Shown: positions 34,850-48,454 of the stretch, in pieces
Numbering within the stretch: position 1 is the stretch's first letter
Layout: every line of letters begins with the position of its first letter
NCBI RefSeq assembly: GCF_024170165.1
Contig: NZ_JALJXP010000017.1
Location: 85,352-149,351, forward strand
Source: Pseudomonas nitroreducens
GTDB taxonomy: Bacteria > Pseudomonadota > Gammaproteobacteria > Pseudomonadales > Pseudomonadaceae
Reading direction: 5' to 3'
Length of the DNA: 64,000 nt
Notes under the pieces: model-generated
Told to the model about the DNA's origin: nothing
Seen by the model: the letters and a program-made list of their open reading frames with translations, nothing else
The model's database searches: none
Translations under genes and position numbers: made by a program

Positions 34850-35035
34850 TTAATGGTTTGGTTCTTGGTCTTTCTCTTTCTGGATGCGCTGGTAGATTTC
34901 CTCACGGTGCACAGCAACTTCCTTCGGCGCATTCACACCGATACGCACCTGATTACCTTTGACGCCCAGTACAGTCACGGTGACGTCATCACCGACCATC
35001 AGGGTCTCTCCGACCCGGCGTGTCAGAATCAGCAT
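34850..35035 (-). CDS. rsmA: RsmA/CsrA carbon storage regulator
   Basis: Starting at [20 protein letters not shown] with AAGGAG before it, the product is 61 residues, the RsmA length. [20 protein letters not shown] and [12 protein letters not shown] are the CsrA core, with Leu4 and Arg44-type RNA contacts (VHREE). It binds GGA motifs in mRNA leaders and shifts cells between motile/acute and sessile states. RsmY/RsmZ sRNAs counter it. It lies between lysC and tRNA-Ser. Confidence 0.98.
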   Translation of the reverse strand: MLILTRRVGETLMVGDDVTVTVLGVKGNQVRIGVNAPKEVAVHREEIYQRIQKEKDQEPNH

Positions 35036-35131
35036 TCCTTTCTCCTTACGTGTTACGGGATAAGCAGTCTGCAAAAAAAGAAATGGTGGCAGATTCGTAT
35101 AGATCAAGTGCGCGAATCCTTCACCCAAGTA

Positions 35132-35159
35132 TTGACCAGTCCTGCCGGAAAGAAAGTTC
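35132..35159 (-). promoter_or_regulatory. Candidate AlgU-type promoter of rsmA
   Basis: The minus strand has a perfect GAACTT (35159-35154) and TCAA (35135-35132), 17-18 bases apart, about 95 bases before the rsmA ATG. An AlgU-dependent distal rsmA promoter is known in P. aeruginosa. The -10 is imperfect. Confidence 0.45.
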
Positions 35160-35180
35160 CTGACAGCCGGTCAAAAACGA

Positions 35181-35209
35181 CAAAAGGCGCGGGGTAGCCG
35201 CGCCTTTCG
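35181..35209 (-). terminator. Terminator after lysC
   Basis: AAAGGCGCGG and CCGCGCCTTT pair with a short loop; the minus-strand tail is TTTTGTCGTTTTTG. Confidence 0.85.
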
Positions 35210-35221
35210 GTAAATCCCGCC

Positions 35222-36457
35222 TTACTCGCCCTGTCGGGCCGGGGCGTCGAGTTCGAAAGCGGTGTGCAGGGCACGGACCGCCAACTCGAGGTACTTCTCT
35301 TCGATGACCACGGAAACCTTGATTTCCGAAGTGGAGATCATCTGGATGTTGATGGTCTCCTTGGCCAGGGCCTCGAACATGCGGCTGGCGACACCGGCGT
35401 GGGAACGCATGCCGACACCGACGATGGAAACCTTGGCGATGTTGGTGTCGCCGGTAGCTTCGCGCGCACCGATGGTGGTGGCGGTCTGCTTGAGGATTTC
35501 CAGGGCGGCCTGGTAGTCGTTGCGGTGCACGGTGAAGGTGAAGTCGGTGGTGTTATCGTGCGCGACGTTCTGCACGATCATGTCGACTTCTACATTGGCG
35601 GCACTGATCGGGCCGAGAATCTTGAAAGCAACGCCGGGGGTATCCGGTACGCCACGGATGGTCAGCTTGGCTTCGTCGCGGTTGAAGGCGATGCCGGAGA
35701 TGATCGGCTGTTCCATGGATTCCTCTTCATCAAGGGTAATGAGGGTGCCCGGACCCTCCTGGAAGCTGTGCAGCACGCGCAGCGGGACGTTGTACTTGCC
35801 GGCGAATTCCACCGAGCGGATCTGCAGCACCTTGGAGCCGAGGCTGGCCATTTCCAGCATCTCTTCGAAGGTGATCTTGTCCAGGCGACGCGCCTGCGGC
35901 ACGACGCGCGGGTCGGTGGTGTAGACGCCATCGACGTCGGTGTAGATCTGGCACTCGTCGGCCTTCAGTGCCGCCGCCAGGGCTACGCCGGTGGTGTCGG
36001 AACCGCCACGGCCGAGGGTAGTGATGTTGCCCTGCTCGTCCACCCCCTGGAAGCCTGCGACCACAACCACACGGCCGGCTTTCAGATCTGCGCGAATGTT
36101 CGCATCGTCGATGCTCAGAATACGCGCCTTGGTGTGTGAACTGTCGGTCAGGATACGGACCTGATTACCGGTGTAGGAAACGGCCGGCACGCCGCGTTTC
36201 ATCAGCGCCATGCTCAGCAGGGCGATGGTCACCTGCTCGCCGGTGGAAACCATCACATCCAGCTCGCGCGGAATCGGCTGGTCCATAATCTGTTTCGCCA
36301 GACCAATCAGGCGGTTGGTCTCGCCGCTCATGGCGGACACCACCACGACGATGTCGTCGCCCGCTTCACGGAATTTCTTCACCTTCTCGGCTACCTGCTC
36401 GATTCTCTCGACGGTGCCGACGGAGGTCCCTCCAAACTTCTGTACGATCAAAGCCAT
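35222..36457 (-). CDS. lysC: Aspartate kinase
   Basis: The start at MALIVQKFGGTSVGTVERIE gives 411 residues, the usual Pseudomonas length. The kinase domain occupies ~1-245 (KFGGTSVG, GRGGSDTTGVALAAAL, YTDVDGVYTTDPR). Two ACT domains follow (~265-405; VDMIVQNVAHDNTTDFTFTV, STSEIKVSVVIEEKYLELAV) for Lys/Thr feedback. It phosphorylates L-aspartate, the first step to Lys, Met, Thr and DAP. In class II aspartokinase genes an internal start can give a beta subunit. It lies about 100 bases after alaS. Confidence 0.98.
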   Translation of the reverse strand: MALIVQKFGGTSVGTVERIEQVAEKVKKFREAGDDIVVVVSAMSGETNRLIGLAKQIMDQPIPRELDVMVSTGEQVTIALLSMALMKRGVPAVSYTGNQVRILTDSSHTKARILSIDDANIRADLKAGRVVVVAGFQGVDEQGNITTLGRGGSDTTGVALAAALKADECQIYTDVDGVYTTDPRVVPQARRLDKITFEEMLEMASLGSKVLQIRSVEFAGKYNVPLRVLHSFQEGPGTLITLDEEESMEQPIISGIAFNRDEAKLTIRGVPDTPGVAFKILGPISAANVEVDMIVQNVAHDNTTDFTFTVHRNDYQAALEILKQTATTIGAREATGDTNIAKVSIVGVGMRSHAGVASRMFEALAKETINIQMISTSEIKVSVVIEEKYLELAVRALHTAFELDAPARQGE

Positions 36458-36558
36458 TTCAAAAGCCGCCTGATTCCTGAAGGGCGCCCATTTAACATGC
36501 ATCACCGCATGCTGCCAAGGCCCGCCGGACGCGCTGCGGGCCCCGTATTTCAGGGCCT

Positions 36559-39183
36559 TTAGAGGCCCTGTTCGACAAACTTGACTGCCAGCGCCAGAGC
36601 TTCGTCCAGCTTGCCGGCATCGACGCCACCGCCCTGGGCCATGTCCGGGCGACCACCGCCCTTCCCGCCCACGGCCGCAGCGGCCTGCTTCATCAGATCG
36701 CCCGCTTTCAGCCTGGCGGTCAGGTCCTGGGTCACGCCGGCGACCAGCACGACCTTCTCTTCGAACACGCCGCCCAGCAGGATCACGCCACTGCCCAGCT
36801 TGTTCTTCAGTTGGTCGACCAGCGCCAGCAGCGCCTTGCCGTCCAGCCCGTCGAGACGCGAGGACAGCACCTTCACGCTACCGACTTCCACGGCGGAGCC
36901 CGCCAGGTCGTCGCCGGCCGCGCTGGCGGCCTTGGCCTTGAGCTGCTCCAGCTCCTTTTCCAGCTGACGGTTGCGCTCGATCAGACTGGAGAGCTTGTCC
37001 AGCAGGTTGTCGCGACTGCCCTTGACCAGGCCGGCCGCTTCCTTGAGCTGTTCTTCGGCGCCGTTGAGGTAGGCCAGTGCAGCGCCGCCGGTGACTGCTT
37101 CGATACGGCGTACGCCGGAAGCCACACCGCCTTCGCTGGTGATCTTGAACAGGCCGATGTCGCCGGTGCGGGACACGTGGGTGCCGCCGCACAGCTCGAC
37201 GGAGAACTTGCCGCCCATGCTCAGCACGCGCACCTGATCACCGTACTTCTCGCCGAACAGCGCCATGGCGCCCTTGTTCTTGGCGGACTCGATGTCGGTC
37301 TCTTCGGTCTCGACCTCGGAGTTCTTGCGGATTTCGGCGTTGACGATGTCTTCCAGCTGCTTCAGCTGCTCGGGCTTGATCGCCTCGAAGTGGCTGAAGT
37401 CGAAGCGCAGGCGCTGGCTGTCGACCAGCGAGCCCTTCTGCTGCACGTGATCGCCCAGTACCTGACGCAGCGCGGCGTGCAGCAGGTGGGTAGCCGAGTG
37501 GTTCAGCGCGGTGGCCTGGCGCACGGAAGCGTCGACTTCGGCCTTCACGGCAGCACCGACGGTCAGGCTGCCCTGGGCAACCACGCCGTGGTGCAGGTGA
37601 GCGCCGCCGGCCTTGGTGGTGTCGCGCACGTCGAAGCGCACGCCGGCACCCTGCAGGTAGCCGCTGTCACCGACCTGGCCACCGGACTCGGCGTAGAACG
37701 GAGTCTGGTCGAGGACGACCACACCCTCCTCGCCTTCACCCAGCTGTTCGACGGCCTTGCCGTCCTTGAACAGGGCGATGATCTGGCCGGCGCCGGAAAC
37801 GCCCTGGTAGCCGAGGAAGCGGGTGTCGCCCTCCACTTTCACCAGGCTGTTGTAGTCCATGCCGAAGGCGCTGGCGGAACGGGCACGCTCGCGCTGGGCC
37901 TCCATCTCGCGCTCGAAGCCTTCCTCGTCGAGGGTCAGGCTGCGCTCGCGGGCGATGTCGTTGGTCAGGTCCACCGGGAAGCCGTAGGTGTCGTACAGCT
38001 TGAACACCACGTTGCCGGGAATGACGCTGCCCTTGAGCTCGGACAGGTCCTGCTCGAGGATCTTCAGGCCCTGCTCCAGGGTCTTGGCGAACTGCTCTTC
38101 TTCGGTCTTCAGTACGCGCTCAATGTGCGCCTGCTGCTGCTTGAGCTCGACGAAGGCTTCGCCCATCTCGCCAACCAGGGCGGCGACGATCTTGTGGAAG
38201 AAGGTGCCCTTGGCGCCCAGCTTGTTACCGTGGCGGCAGGCGCGACGGATGATGCGGCGCAGCACATAGCCGCGGCCTTCGTTGGACGGCAGCACGCCGT
38301 CGGCGATCAGGAAGCCGCAGGAGCGGATGTGGTCGGCAACCACTTTCAGCGACGGTGCGTCGTCGTTGGCGCAACCGATGGCGTCGGCCGAGGCCTTCAG
38401 CAGGCTCTGGAACAGGTCGATCTCGTAGTTCGAGTGGACGTGCTGCAGCACGGCGCTGATGCGCTCCAGGCCCATGCCGGTGTCCACGCTCGGCGCCGGC
38501 AGCGGGTGCATGACACCGTCCGCGGTGCGGTTGAACTGCATGAAGACGTTGTTCCAGATCTCGATGTAGCGATCGCCGTCTTCTTCCGGCGAGCCGGGCG
38601 GGCCACCCCAGATGTCGGCGCCGTGATCGAAGAATATCTCGGTGCACGGGCCGCACGGACCGGTGTCGCCCATCGCCCAGAAGTTGTCCGAAGCGTAGGG
38701 AGCACCCTTGTTGTCACCGATGCGGACCATGCGTTCGGCCGGAATGCCGACCTCTTTGGTCCAGATGTCGTAGGCCTCGTCATCGCTGGCGTAGACGGTG
38801 ACCCAGAGCTTTTCCTTGGGCAGGTTCAGCCACTTGTCCGAGGTCAGGAATTCCCAGGCGTAGGTGATGGCGTCGCGCTTGAAATAGTCGCCGAAGCTGA
38901 AGTTGCCCAGCATTTCGAAGAAGGTGTGATGGCGCGCGGTGTAACCGACGTTTTCCAGGTCGTTGTGCTTGCCGCCGGCACGCACGCACTTCTGGCTGGT
39001 GGTGGCGCGGGTGTAGGCGCGCTTTTCCAGACCCAGGAAGCAATCCTTGAACTGGTTCATGCCTGCGTTGGTGAACAGCAGGGTCGGGTCGTTCGCAGGG
39101 ATCAGCGAACTGGACGCTACGCGGGTGTGCCCCTTCTCTTCGAAGAAGCGGAGGAAGGCTTCACGGATTTCAGCGCTTTTCAT
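36559..39183 (-). CDS. alaS: Alanine-tRNA ligase
   Basis: Starting at [20 protein letters not shown] the product is 874 residues, the standard size. The class II catalytic domain has [20 protein letters not shown] and [20 protein letters not shown]. The editing domain has [20 protein letters not shown] and the zinc motif [13 protein letters not shown]. The C-Ala domain ends [20 protein letters not shown]. It charges tRNA-Ala and deacylates Ser- and Gly-tRNA-Ala. A perfect 11-bp inverted repeat lies about 85 bases upstream. Confidence 0.98.
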   Translation of the reverse strand: MKSAEIREAFLRFFEEKGHTRVASSSLIPANDPTLLFTNAGMNQFKDCFLGLEKRAYTRATTSQKCVRAGGKHNDLENVGYTARHHTFFEMLGNFSFGDYFKRDAITYAWEFLTSDKWLNLPKEKLWVTVYASDDEAYDIWTKEVGIPAERMVRIGDNKGAPYASDNFWAMGDTGPCGPCTEIFFDHGADIWGGPPGSPEEDGDRYIEIWNNVFMQFNRTADGVMHPLPAPSVDTGMGLERISAVLQHVHSNYEIDLFQSLLKASADAIGCANDDAPSLKVVADHIRSCGFLIADGVLPSNEGRGYVLRRIIRRACRHGNKLGAKGTFFHKIVAALVGEMGEAFVELKQQQAHIERVLKTEEEQFAKTLEQGLKILEQDLSELKGSVIPGNVVFKLYDTYGFPVDLTNDIARERSLTLDEEGFEREMEAQRERARSASAFGMDYNSLVKVEGDTRFLGYQGVSGAGQIIALFKDGKAVEQLGEGEEGVVVLDQTPFYAESGGQVGDSGYLQGAGVRFDVRDTTKAGGAHLHHGVVAQGSLTVGAAVKAEVDASVRQATALNHSATHLLHAALRQVLGDHVQQKGSLVDSQRLRFDFSHFEAIKPEQLKQLEDIVNAEIRKNSEVETEETDIESAKNKGAMALFGEKYGDQVRVLSMGGKFSVELCGGTHVSRTGDIGLFKITSEGGVASGVRRIEAVTGGAALAYLNGAEEQLKEAAGLVKGSRDNLLDKLSSLIERNRQLEKELEQLKAKAASAAGDDLAGSAVEVGSVKVLSSRLDGLDGKALLALVDQLKNKLGSGVILLGGVFEEKVVLVAGVTQDLTARLKAGDLMKQAAAAVGGKGGGRPDMAQGGGVDAGKLDEALALAVKFVEQGL

Positions 39184-39266
39184 AGGTTCTTCCACGGAAA
39201 AATGCGGCCACGAATCGCCGGCAAAGGGCCGCATTATATCGGCCCCGCATCAAGGTTGTAGTGTCT

Positions 39267-39295
39267 TTGCGCGATAGTTAACCCCTATCGCGCAA
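39267..39295. promoter_or_regulatory. Perfect 11-bp inverted repeat between ltaE and alaS
   Basis: TTGCGCGATAG and CTATCGCGCAA flank a 7-base loop. Neither side has a clear T-run, so it is a weak terminator for ltaE or an operator for alaS. Confidence 0.5.
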
Positions 39296-39304
39296 TAATT
39301 TCTG

Positions 39305-40309
39305 TCAGGAACGACGAAAGGCGGCAAAAGCTTCGACGATACGCGGGATATCGGCGCTTTTCACATCGAGGTGGGTGACCAGGCGCAGGCGCGCCGCCGG
39401 GCTGACGCGAATGCCGCGCTCGGCGAGGTGTTCGCCCAGGGTACCGGCCTGCTCGCCGATGCCGACGTAGACCATGTTGGTCTGCACCGGTTCGATGGTG
39501 TAACCCAGTTCGCCCAGGCCACGGCCCAGCGCTTCGGCATGGGCGTGGTCCTCGGCCAGACGCTCGACCTGATGGTCCAGCGCATACAGCGCAGCAGCAG
39601 CCAGGCCGCCGGCCTGGCGCATGCCGCCGCCGACCATCTTGCGCAGCCGGCGCGCGCGACCGATCAGCTCGGCATCGCCGCAGAGCACCGACCCCACCGG
39701 CGCACCGAGACCCTTGGACAGGCACACCGAAACAGAGTCGAAGTGGCGGGTGATCTCGCAGGCGTCAACGCCCAGCTTCACCGCCGCGTTGTACAGGCGC
39801 GCGCCGTCCAGGTGCAGCGCCAGGCCGCGGCGGCGGGTCATTTCCCGTGCGGCGGCCAGATAGGCCAGCGGCAGTACCTTGCCCTGCATGGTGTTTTCCA
39901 GCGCCAGCAGGCGGGTGCGGGCGAAGTGGAAGTCGTCCTGCTTGATCGCCGCCTCGACCTTGGCCAGGTCCAGCGAGCCGTCGGCTTCGCCATCGATGGG
40001 CTGCGGCTGGATCGAGCCCAGTACCGCGGCGCCGCCACCTTCATATTTATAGGTGTGCGCCTGCTGGCCGACGATGTACTCGTCGCCCCGGCCACAATGG
40101 GCCATCAGGCCGAGCAGGTTGCTCATGGTGCCGGTGGGCACGAACAGCGCGGCGGCGAAGCCCAGGCGCTCGGCCAGGGTCGCTTCCAGGCGATTCACCG
40201 TCGGGTCTTCGCCGTAGACGTCATCGCCCAGTTCGGCCCGCGCCATCGCCTCGCGCATGCCGGCGGTGGGCAGGGTCACGGTGTCGCTGCGAAGGTCGAT
40301 GATGGACAT
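39305..40309 (-). CDS. ltaE: Low-specificity L-threonine aldolase
   Basis: The 334-residue PLP enzyme cleaves L-threonine/allo-threonine to glycine and acetaldehyde. It starts [20 protein letters not shown] and has [37 protein letters not shown] and [15 protein letters not shown], whose lysine is the Schiff-base residue. Length and motifs fit LtaE/GlyA-independent aldolases. It sits between alaS and the aru genes with its own spacing on both sides. Confidence 0.93.
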   Translation of the reverse strand: MSIIDLRSDTVTLPTAGMREAMARAELGDDVYGEDPTVNRLEATLAERLGFAAALFVPTGTMSNLLGLMAHCGRGDEYIVGQQAHTYKYEGGGAAVLGSIQPQPIDGEADGSLDLAKVEAAIKQDDFHFARTRLLALENTMQGKVLPLAYLAAAREMTRRRGLALHLDGARLYNAAVKLGVDACEITRHFDSVSVCLSKGLGAPVGSVLCGDAELIGRARRLRKMVGGGMRQAGGLAAAALYALDHQVERLAEDHAHAEALGRGLGELGYTIEPVQTNMVYVGIGEQAGTLGEHLAERGIRVSPAARLRLVTHLDVKSADIPRIVEAFAAFRRS

Positions 40310-40401
40310 GGCAAGGCTCCTCGGGCATCAGGCGGAAAGGGCCGATGCTAAGCGCTCGCCAGAGGGGAAACAAGGCGCGCGATGGGCGCGCGCCGGGGAG
40401 A

Positions 40402-41394
40402 TCAGAGCTCGGTGGGAACGACCAGGATGCCGGCACGCAGGCCGTTCTTCACCCGCGGGTTGGGGAAGATGATCCGCGCGCCCTGCTCTTCCACGATCCA
40501 GCGGGTACCGCCGATGTCCTCGGCGAGCAGGAAGCCGTGGTCCAGCTCGGTGAAGTTGTCCACCGCGTCGTCCAGGTGCAGGCGGAAGTGGTCACTGTGC
40601 TTGATCACTTCGCGGGAGACCGCGAACAGCTGCAGGCCGTCGAGCTGCGCGCCGTCCGCTTCCTGGCCGCTGATCACGCCCTGCAGCATGGCTTCGAGGC
40701 GATCCAGGTTCACCGCCTGGTTCTGCCCGAATGGCCGCGCCTTGCCCAGCTCCAGGGTAAACGCCTCGGCGCCGAGCTGACTGTAGGTGTAGGCGCTGAA
40801 AGTGATGCCCGGCTTGCTTTGCAGCAGTACCGCATCGATGCCGGCGCTGCGCAGGCGCGCCAGTTCGTCGCGGGAGTGCTCGCGGCCACTGGCCCAGGGG
40901 TAGAGCGCGAACTGCTCGATCTTCGAGCCACGGATGGCGGTGTGCAGGTCGTAATGCAGGCGCGAACGGCCCTCGCGGGCAAAGAACGCGGCAGCCAGAC
41001 GCTCCAGCTCCGACGCACGCAGGGCCTCATTGCCGCTGCCCTCCTCGTGGCGACCGCAGAACAGGCGGTTGATATCCTGCTCCAGGTAACGCTCGCCACG
41101 GCGCATGGCCTCGGGGTTGCCGAGCAGGAACAACACCCGCGACGCCGGCTTCAGCTCGCCACGGGCGATGCGGTGCACCAGCCGGTCGAGCAGTTCGATG
41201 GGAGCGGTCTCGTTGCCGTGGATCCCTGCCGAGAGCAGCAGGTCGCGGCCATTGTCGCGCGCCACCGGCGGAGTGATTTCGAGGGCGCCTTCAGCCAGCC
41301 AGTGCAGACGGGTGCCGTCGGCGGTGAGCTGGATCTTTTCCGTCGGCTCACGGCCGGCGAGGGTCAGTTCGAGCAGTTTGCCCAGAGCTAGCAT
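40402..41394 (-). CDS. astE: Succinylglutamate desuccinylase
   Basis: The 330-residue zinc enzyme (AruE in Pseudomonas) hydrolyses N-succinylglutamate to glutamate and succinate, the last step of the arginine succinyltransferase pathway. M14/AstE-family signatures are visible: [20 protein letters not shown] (His and Glu ligands) and [20 protein letters not shown] with the third ligand His. It is the distal gene of the aru cluster, after the small His/Cys-tailed gene. Confidence 0.95.
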   Translation of the reverse strand: MLALGKLLELTLAGREPTEKIQLTADGTRLHWLAEGALEITPPVARDNGRDLLLSAGIHGNETAPIELLDRLVHRIARGELKPASRVLFLLGNPEAMRRGERYLEQDINRLFCGRHEEGSGNEALRASELERLAAAFFAREGRSRLHYDLHTAIRGSKIEQFALYPWASGREHSRDELARLRSAGIDAVLLQSKPGITFSAYTYSQLGAEAFTLELGKARPFGQNQAVNLDRLEAMLQGVISGQEADGAQLDGLQLFAVSREVIKHSDHFRLHLDDAVDNFTELDHGFLLAEDIGGTRWIVEEQGARIIFPNPRVKNGLRAGILVVPTEL

Positions 41395-41444
41395 GCGGAC
41401 GCCTCCATCATTCCCCGCGGCCGGAACGGCCGCGGACTCCGCGA

Positions 41445-41726
41445 TCAGTGGTGATGGTCACATCCACAGTCTGGACCATGTTCGTGGACTTCGGCGGCTT
41501 CCAGTTCAAGGCTCAGGCCCAATTGGTTCACAGCCTGCGGACGCACCACCAGCAGCGGGATCTCGGCGTCGTCCTCATGGGAGTCGGCGTAGATCGTCAG
41601 GCCGCCCTTGCCGTCGGCCTCCAGCCACAGCTCGCGCCCTTCCAGGCGGATAGCCAGGCGCGCAGTGTGGGTCTCGCGGCGCTCGCCCTTGTTGTCTTCG
41701 AGAATCAGCGGGAGGCTTTCGGTCAT
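41445..41726 (-). CDS. Small conserved protein with His/Cys-rich tail, in the aru operon
   Basis: A protein of 93 residues (ATG at 41726; a GTG three codons earlier is possible). The body is acidic with predicted beta strands ([40 protein letters not shown]) and it ends [13 protein letters not shown], a likely metal-binding tail. It lies between aruB and aruE, a position also occupied in P. aeruginosa. A role in delivering metal to zinc-dependent AruE is conceivable but unproven. I do not recognise a named family. Confidence 0.8.
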   Translation of the reverse strand: MTESLPLILEDNKGERRETHTARLAIRLEGRELWLEADGKGGLTIYADSHEDDAEIPLLVVRPQAVNQLGLSLELEAAEVHEHGPDCGCDHHH

Positions 41727-41735
41727 GTCAGTCAC

Positions 41736-43081
41736 TCAAATCTGCTGGAAGGGATAAACCGAGCCCAGTTTAAGGATCTGGCTCAATTCATCCAACGCCG
41801 TCCGGCACTCGACGAGCAGTTGCGGGTCGGCCAGGTCGGTTTCGGCCAGGCGATCGCGGTAGTGCTTGTCGACCCAGGTGACCAGGGTGTCGTGCAGGGT
41901 CGGGGTCATGATCACGCCCGGGTTGACCGCCGCCAGCTCGGCATCGTTCAGCGCCACGCGCAGGCGCAGGCAGGCGGGGCCGCCGCCGTTCTGCATGCTC
42001 TGCTTGAGGTCGAACACCTTCACCTCGCGGATCGGGCCGTCCTCGGCGGTCAGACGCGACAGGTAGCTCCAGACACGCTCGTTCTTGCGGCACTCCTCCG
42101 GGACGATCAGCAGCATGTTGCCGTCGGCGCGGGTGAGCAGCTGGCTGTTGAACAGGTAGGACTTCACCGCGTCCTCGACGGTGACCTGGTCGCGCGGCAC
42201 GCACACGGCGCGGAAGCGGCCGCCACGGCGGCCGAGTTTGTCGTGCAGCTCGGCGAGCACGCGCTCGGTGTCAAGGAAGGCGTCTTCGTGGTGGAACAGC
42301 ACTTCGCCGTTGCCGACCGCGATCACGTCGTTGTGGAACACGCCCTGGTCGATCACCGCCGGGTTCTGCTGGGCGTAGACCACGCCGTCATCGCTCAGGC
42401 CGTGCAGGCGGGCGACCGCCTGGCAGGCTTCCAGGGTCTGCCGCGCCGGGTAGCGCTGCGGTGCCGGGAAGCGGCTGTCGAAGGCGCTGCGGCCGAACAC
42501 GAAGAACTCGACACCGGCTTCGCCATAGGATTTGCAGAAACGCGTGTGGTTGGCCGCGCCCTCGTCGCCGAACTGGGCGACTGCCGGCAGAGCGGCGTGG
42601 TGGGCGAAGTGTTTCTCGTCGTTGAACATCGCGGCGAGGATGCGGCTGGTCTGCGGATGCTCGATGGAACGGTGGAACTTGCAGTTCAGGTTGGCTGCGG
42701 TGAAGTGCACGCGGCCATCGGCGGTGTCGGCACCGGGGCTGACGGTGGCAGCGTTGGCCGTCCACATGCAGGACGCCGAGCTGACCGCAGCGAGCAGCGG
42801 CATGGCGTCTTTCGCGGCCTTGGCGACCACCTCGGCATCAGTGCCGGAGAAGCCCAGGGCGCGCAGCGAGGCAACGGCCGGGCGTTCCTGCGGGGCGAAT
42901 ACGCCCTGCTTGAAGCCCATCTCCATCAGCGCCTTCATCTTCGACAGGCCCTGCTTCGCCGCTTCGCGCGGGTTGGACGCCGCCTGGCTGTTGCTCTGCG
43001 AGGCGACGTTGCCGTAGGACAGGCCGCCATAGTTGTGCGTCGGCCCGACCAGACCGTCGAAGTTCATCTCATAGGCGGTCA

Positions 43082-43082
<1 letters not shown>
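41736..43082 (-). CDS. astB: N-succinylarginine dihydrolase
   Basis: AruB/AstB converts N2-succinylarginine to N2-succinylornithine, two ammonia and CO2. The 448-residue product begins [20 protein letters not shown], with [40 protein letters not shown] and [20 protein letters not shown], the amidinotransferase-fold catalytic segments including a Cys near the C-terminus ([12 protein letters not shown] region and others). The ATG overlaps the aruD stop (TGATG), showing coupling. Confidence 0.97.
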
Positions 43083-45593
<2,511 letters not shown>

Positions 45594-45604
45594 GCTCTCT
45601 CCCC

Positions 45605-46621
45605 TCAGATCGCAACCAGGCGCACGCTGGCGCCCTCGCCGATGCCCAGGGCATCGGCGGTTTCCTGGTTCAGGGTGACGGGCTTGCCCGGCACCCAGTC
45701 GAGTTCGGCGACAATGGCGCGGAAATCCTGCAACTGGCCGTTGGTGACCAGATAACTGCGGCTCCCATGACCCGACGCGCCGATGCGCACCGGCACCTGG
45801 CGACTCTGGGCGATGGAGCGGATATTCGAAGTGCGCGCGTGCAGCGCCGGGCCGCCATCGAAGATATCCACGTAGTTCTCGGACTCGAAGCCGTCGCGCA
45901 TCAGGATGTCGAAGGTGATCTGTGCACGCGGATGCACCTGCCCCATGGCCTCCTGCGCCTCATCCGGCAGCAGCGGTACGTAGATCGGGTAGTGCGGCAT
46001 CAGCTCGGCGAGGAAGGTGCGGCTCTTCAGGCCGGACAGCTTTTCGGCCTCGGTGTAGTCGAGGTCGAAGAAGTTGCGCCCGATGGCGTTCCAGAACGGC
46101 GACTGGCCCTGCTCGTCGCTGTAGCCGACGATCTCCACCACCACCGCGTCGGCGAAGCGCTCCGGATGGCTGGCCATGAACAGCAGTCGGCCTCGGGAGT
46201 TGAGCTCGGCGATCGGCGTGTTCACCAGCTCGCGCTCGACGTAGAAGCTGGTCAGCAGGCTGTTGCCGGTGAGGTCATGGCACAGCGAGAGGACGTGGAT
46301 CTTGTTGTGGATCTTCAGCTCGCGGGAAGCGTGCACGAAGGTCTCGTTGCGGAAGCTGTAGAACGGCTCGGAAAAGCCCGCAGACGCAACGATGGCCGAG
46401 CAGCCGACCAGGCGGCCAGTCTCGCTGTCCTCGAGCACGAAGAAGTAACTCTCTTCACCGTTGAAGCTCACTTCGGCGGCGAACGAGGCCTCCGAGGCGA
46501 GGATCTTCTCGCGCAGGCGTTCCGCGTCGTCCGGCAGCGACGTGACGCCGACCGGGCTGTCCGCGGCGAGACGCTGCACTTGCTGCAGGTCGGCCACTTG
46601 GGCGGGGCGCATCACCAGCAT
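45605..46621 (-). CDS. aruF: Arginine N-succinyltransferase, alpha subunit (AruF)
   Basis: This 338-residue AstA-family protein begins MLVMRPAQVADLQQVQRLAA after a good GAGGAG site. It contains SLCHDLTGNSLLTSFYVERE, VVEIVGYSDEQGQSPFWNAI and NYVDIFDGGPALHARTSNIR. It pairs with AruG to form the heteromeric Pseudomonas enzyme, whereas E. coli has a single AstA. It lies 165 bases after aruC, the spacer containing a GC hairpin (AACCGGC / GCCGGTT, 46717-46742). Confidence 0.96.
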   Translation of the reverse strand: MLVMRPAQVADLQQVQRLAADSPVGVTSLPDDAERLREKILASEASFAAEVSFNGEESYFFVLEDSETGRLVGCSAIVASAGFSEPFYSFRNETFVHASRELKIHNKIHVLSLCHDLTGNSLLTSFYVERELVNTPIAELNSRGRLLFMASHPERFADAVVVEIVGYSDEQGQSPFWNAIGRNFFDLDYTEAEKLSGLKSRTFLAELMPHYPIYVPLLPDEAQEAMGQVHPRAQITFDILMRDGFESENYVDIFDGGPALHARTSNIRSIAQSRQVPVRIGASGHGSRSYLVTNGQLQDFRAIVAELDWVPGKPVTLNQETADALGIGEGASVRLVAI

Positions 46622-46786
46622 GGCGTCACTCCTCTAACCAGACAAAAATTGTGATTCTTGGTTGATGAATCATGGGCGCGACACGACCTGTGCCGCGCTC
46701 ACAGGGGCATTCGAAGAACCGGCTGGGGCGATCCGGCCGGTTGAGCGGCGAGGCGTGTGCCCCGCCGGTTCAGCGTAGCCGGGGGA

Positions 46787-48034
<1,248 letters not shown>

Positions 48035-48075
48035 CTATCGATGAATGGATTGTAGGGACGAACAGCGGGTCGTCA

Positions 48076-48091
48076 TTGCCGCCATGCGACA
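48076..48091 (-). promoter_or_regulatory. ArgR-type operator upstream of aruC
   Basis: The minus strand reads TGTCGCATGGCGGCAA, an exact TGTCGC-N8-AA. A weaker TGACGA half-site follows. It lies about 70 bases before the aruC ATG. P. aeruginosa ArgR activates aru from such sites. Confidence 0.65.
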
Positions 48092-48323
48092 ACTTGTTAT
48101 AGCGCCAACCCGCGAATTGCCGAGGCTTACGGAAATGCGACAGAAAGCGTCGGGAAGGCGCAGTGTAAGGCCTGCGGCCTGCTGCGGGTACAAGGAGGCG
48201 TGGAATTTGTTCGCTGCGCGAACGAACGGTCGGAAACCAGGCTGAGAGCGGATTTTCGCAGGAACGAGGGGGCGCCCAGCCCTCGCTCACGAACTGCTTT
48301 GCACCGACGCACCCGGCAGGATC

Positions 48324-48347
48324 GTTCGCGAGCAAGCTCGCTCCTAC
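48324..48347. repeat. REP element
   Basis: GTTCGCGAGCAAGCTCGCTC followed by CTAC: the same core as at 6887, 54739 and 63736, in the argR-aruC spacer. Confidence 0.8.
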
Positions 48348-48364
48348 AAAGGGCCGCTCAGACT

Positions 48365-48442
48365 CGTAGGGCGCATAACGCGCCAGCGTTATCCGCCGCA
48401 ACCACAGCGGCGGATAACCTGTTCCAGGTTACTCGCCCTACG
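48365..48442. repeat. 78-bp double-hairpin repeat, copy 1
   Basis: The unit begins CGTAGGGCGCATAACGC and ends CTCGCCCTACG, with GTTATCCGCCG and CGGCGGATAAC arms inside. The second copy (54657-54734) is the same length in inverted orientation. No gene is visible in 48100-48454. Confidence 0.75.
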
Positions 48443-48454
48443 CGAAGCGCAGCA

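Noticed and set aside
35222..36457. Lysine riboswitch controlling lysC
   Set aside because: The leader between alaS and lysC is short and shows no lysine-aptamer-like junction; regulation by ACT domains is sufficient.
36811..39261. 816-codon plus-strand frame opposite alaS
   Set aside because: Pure shadow of alaS with low-complexity composition and no family motifs.
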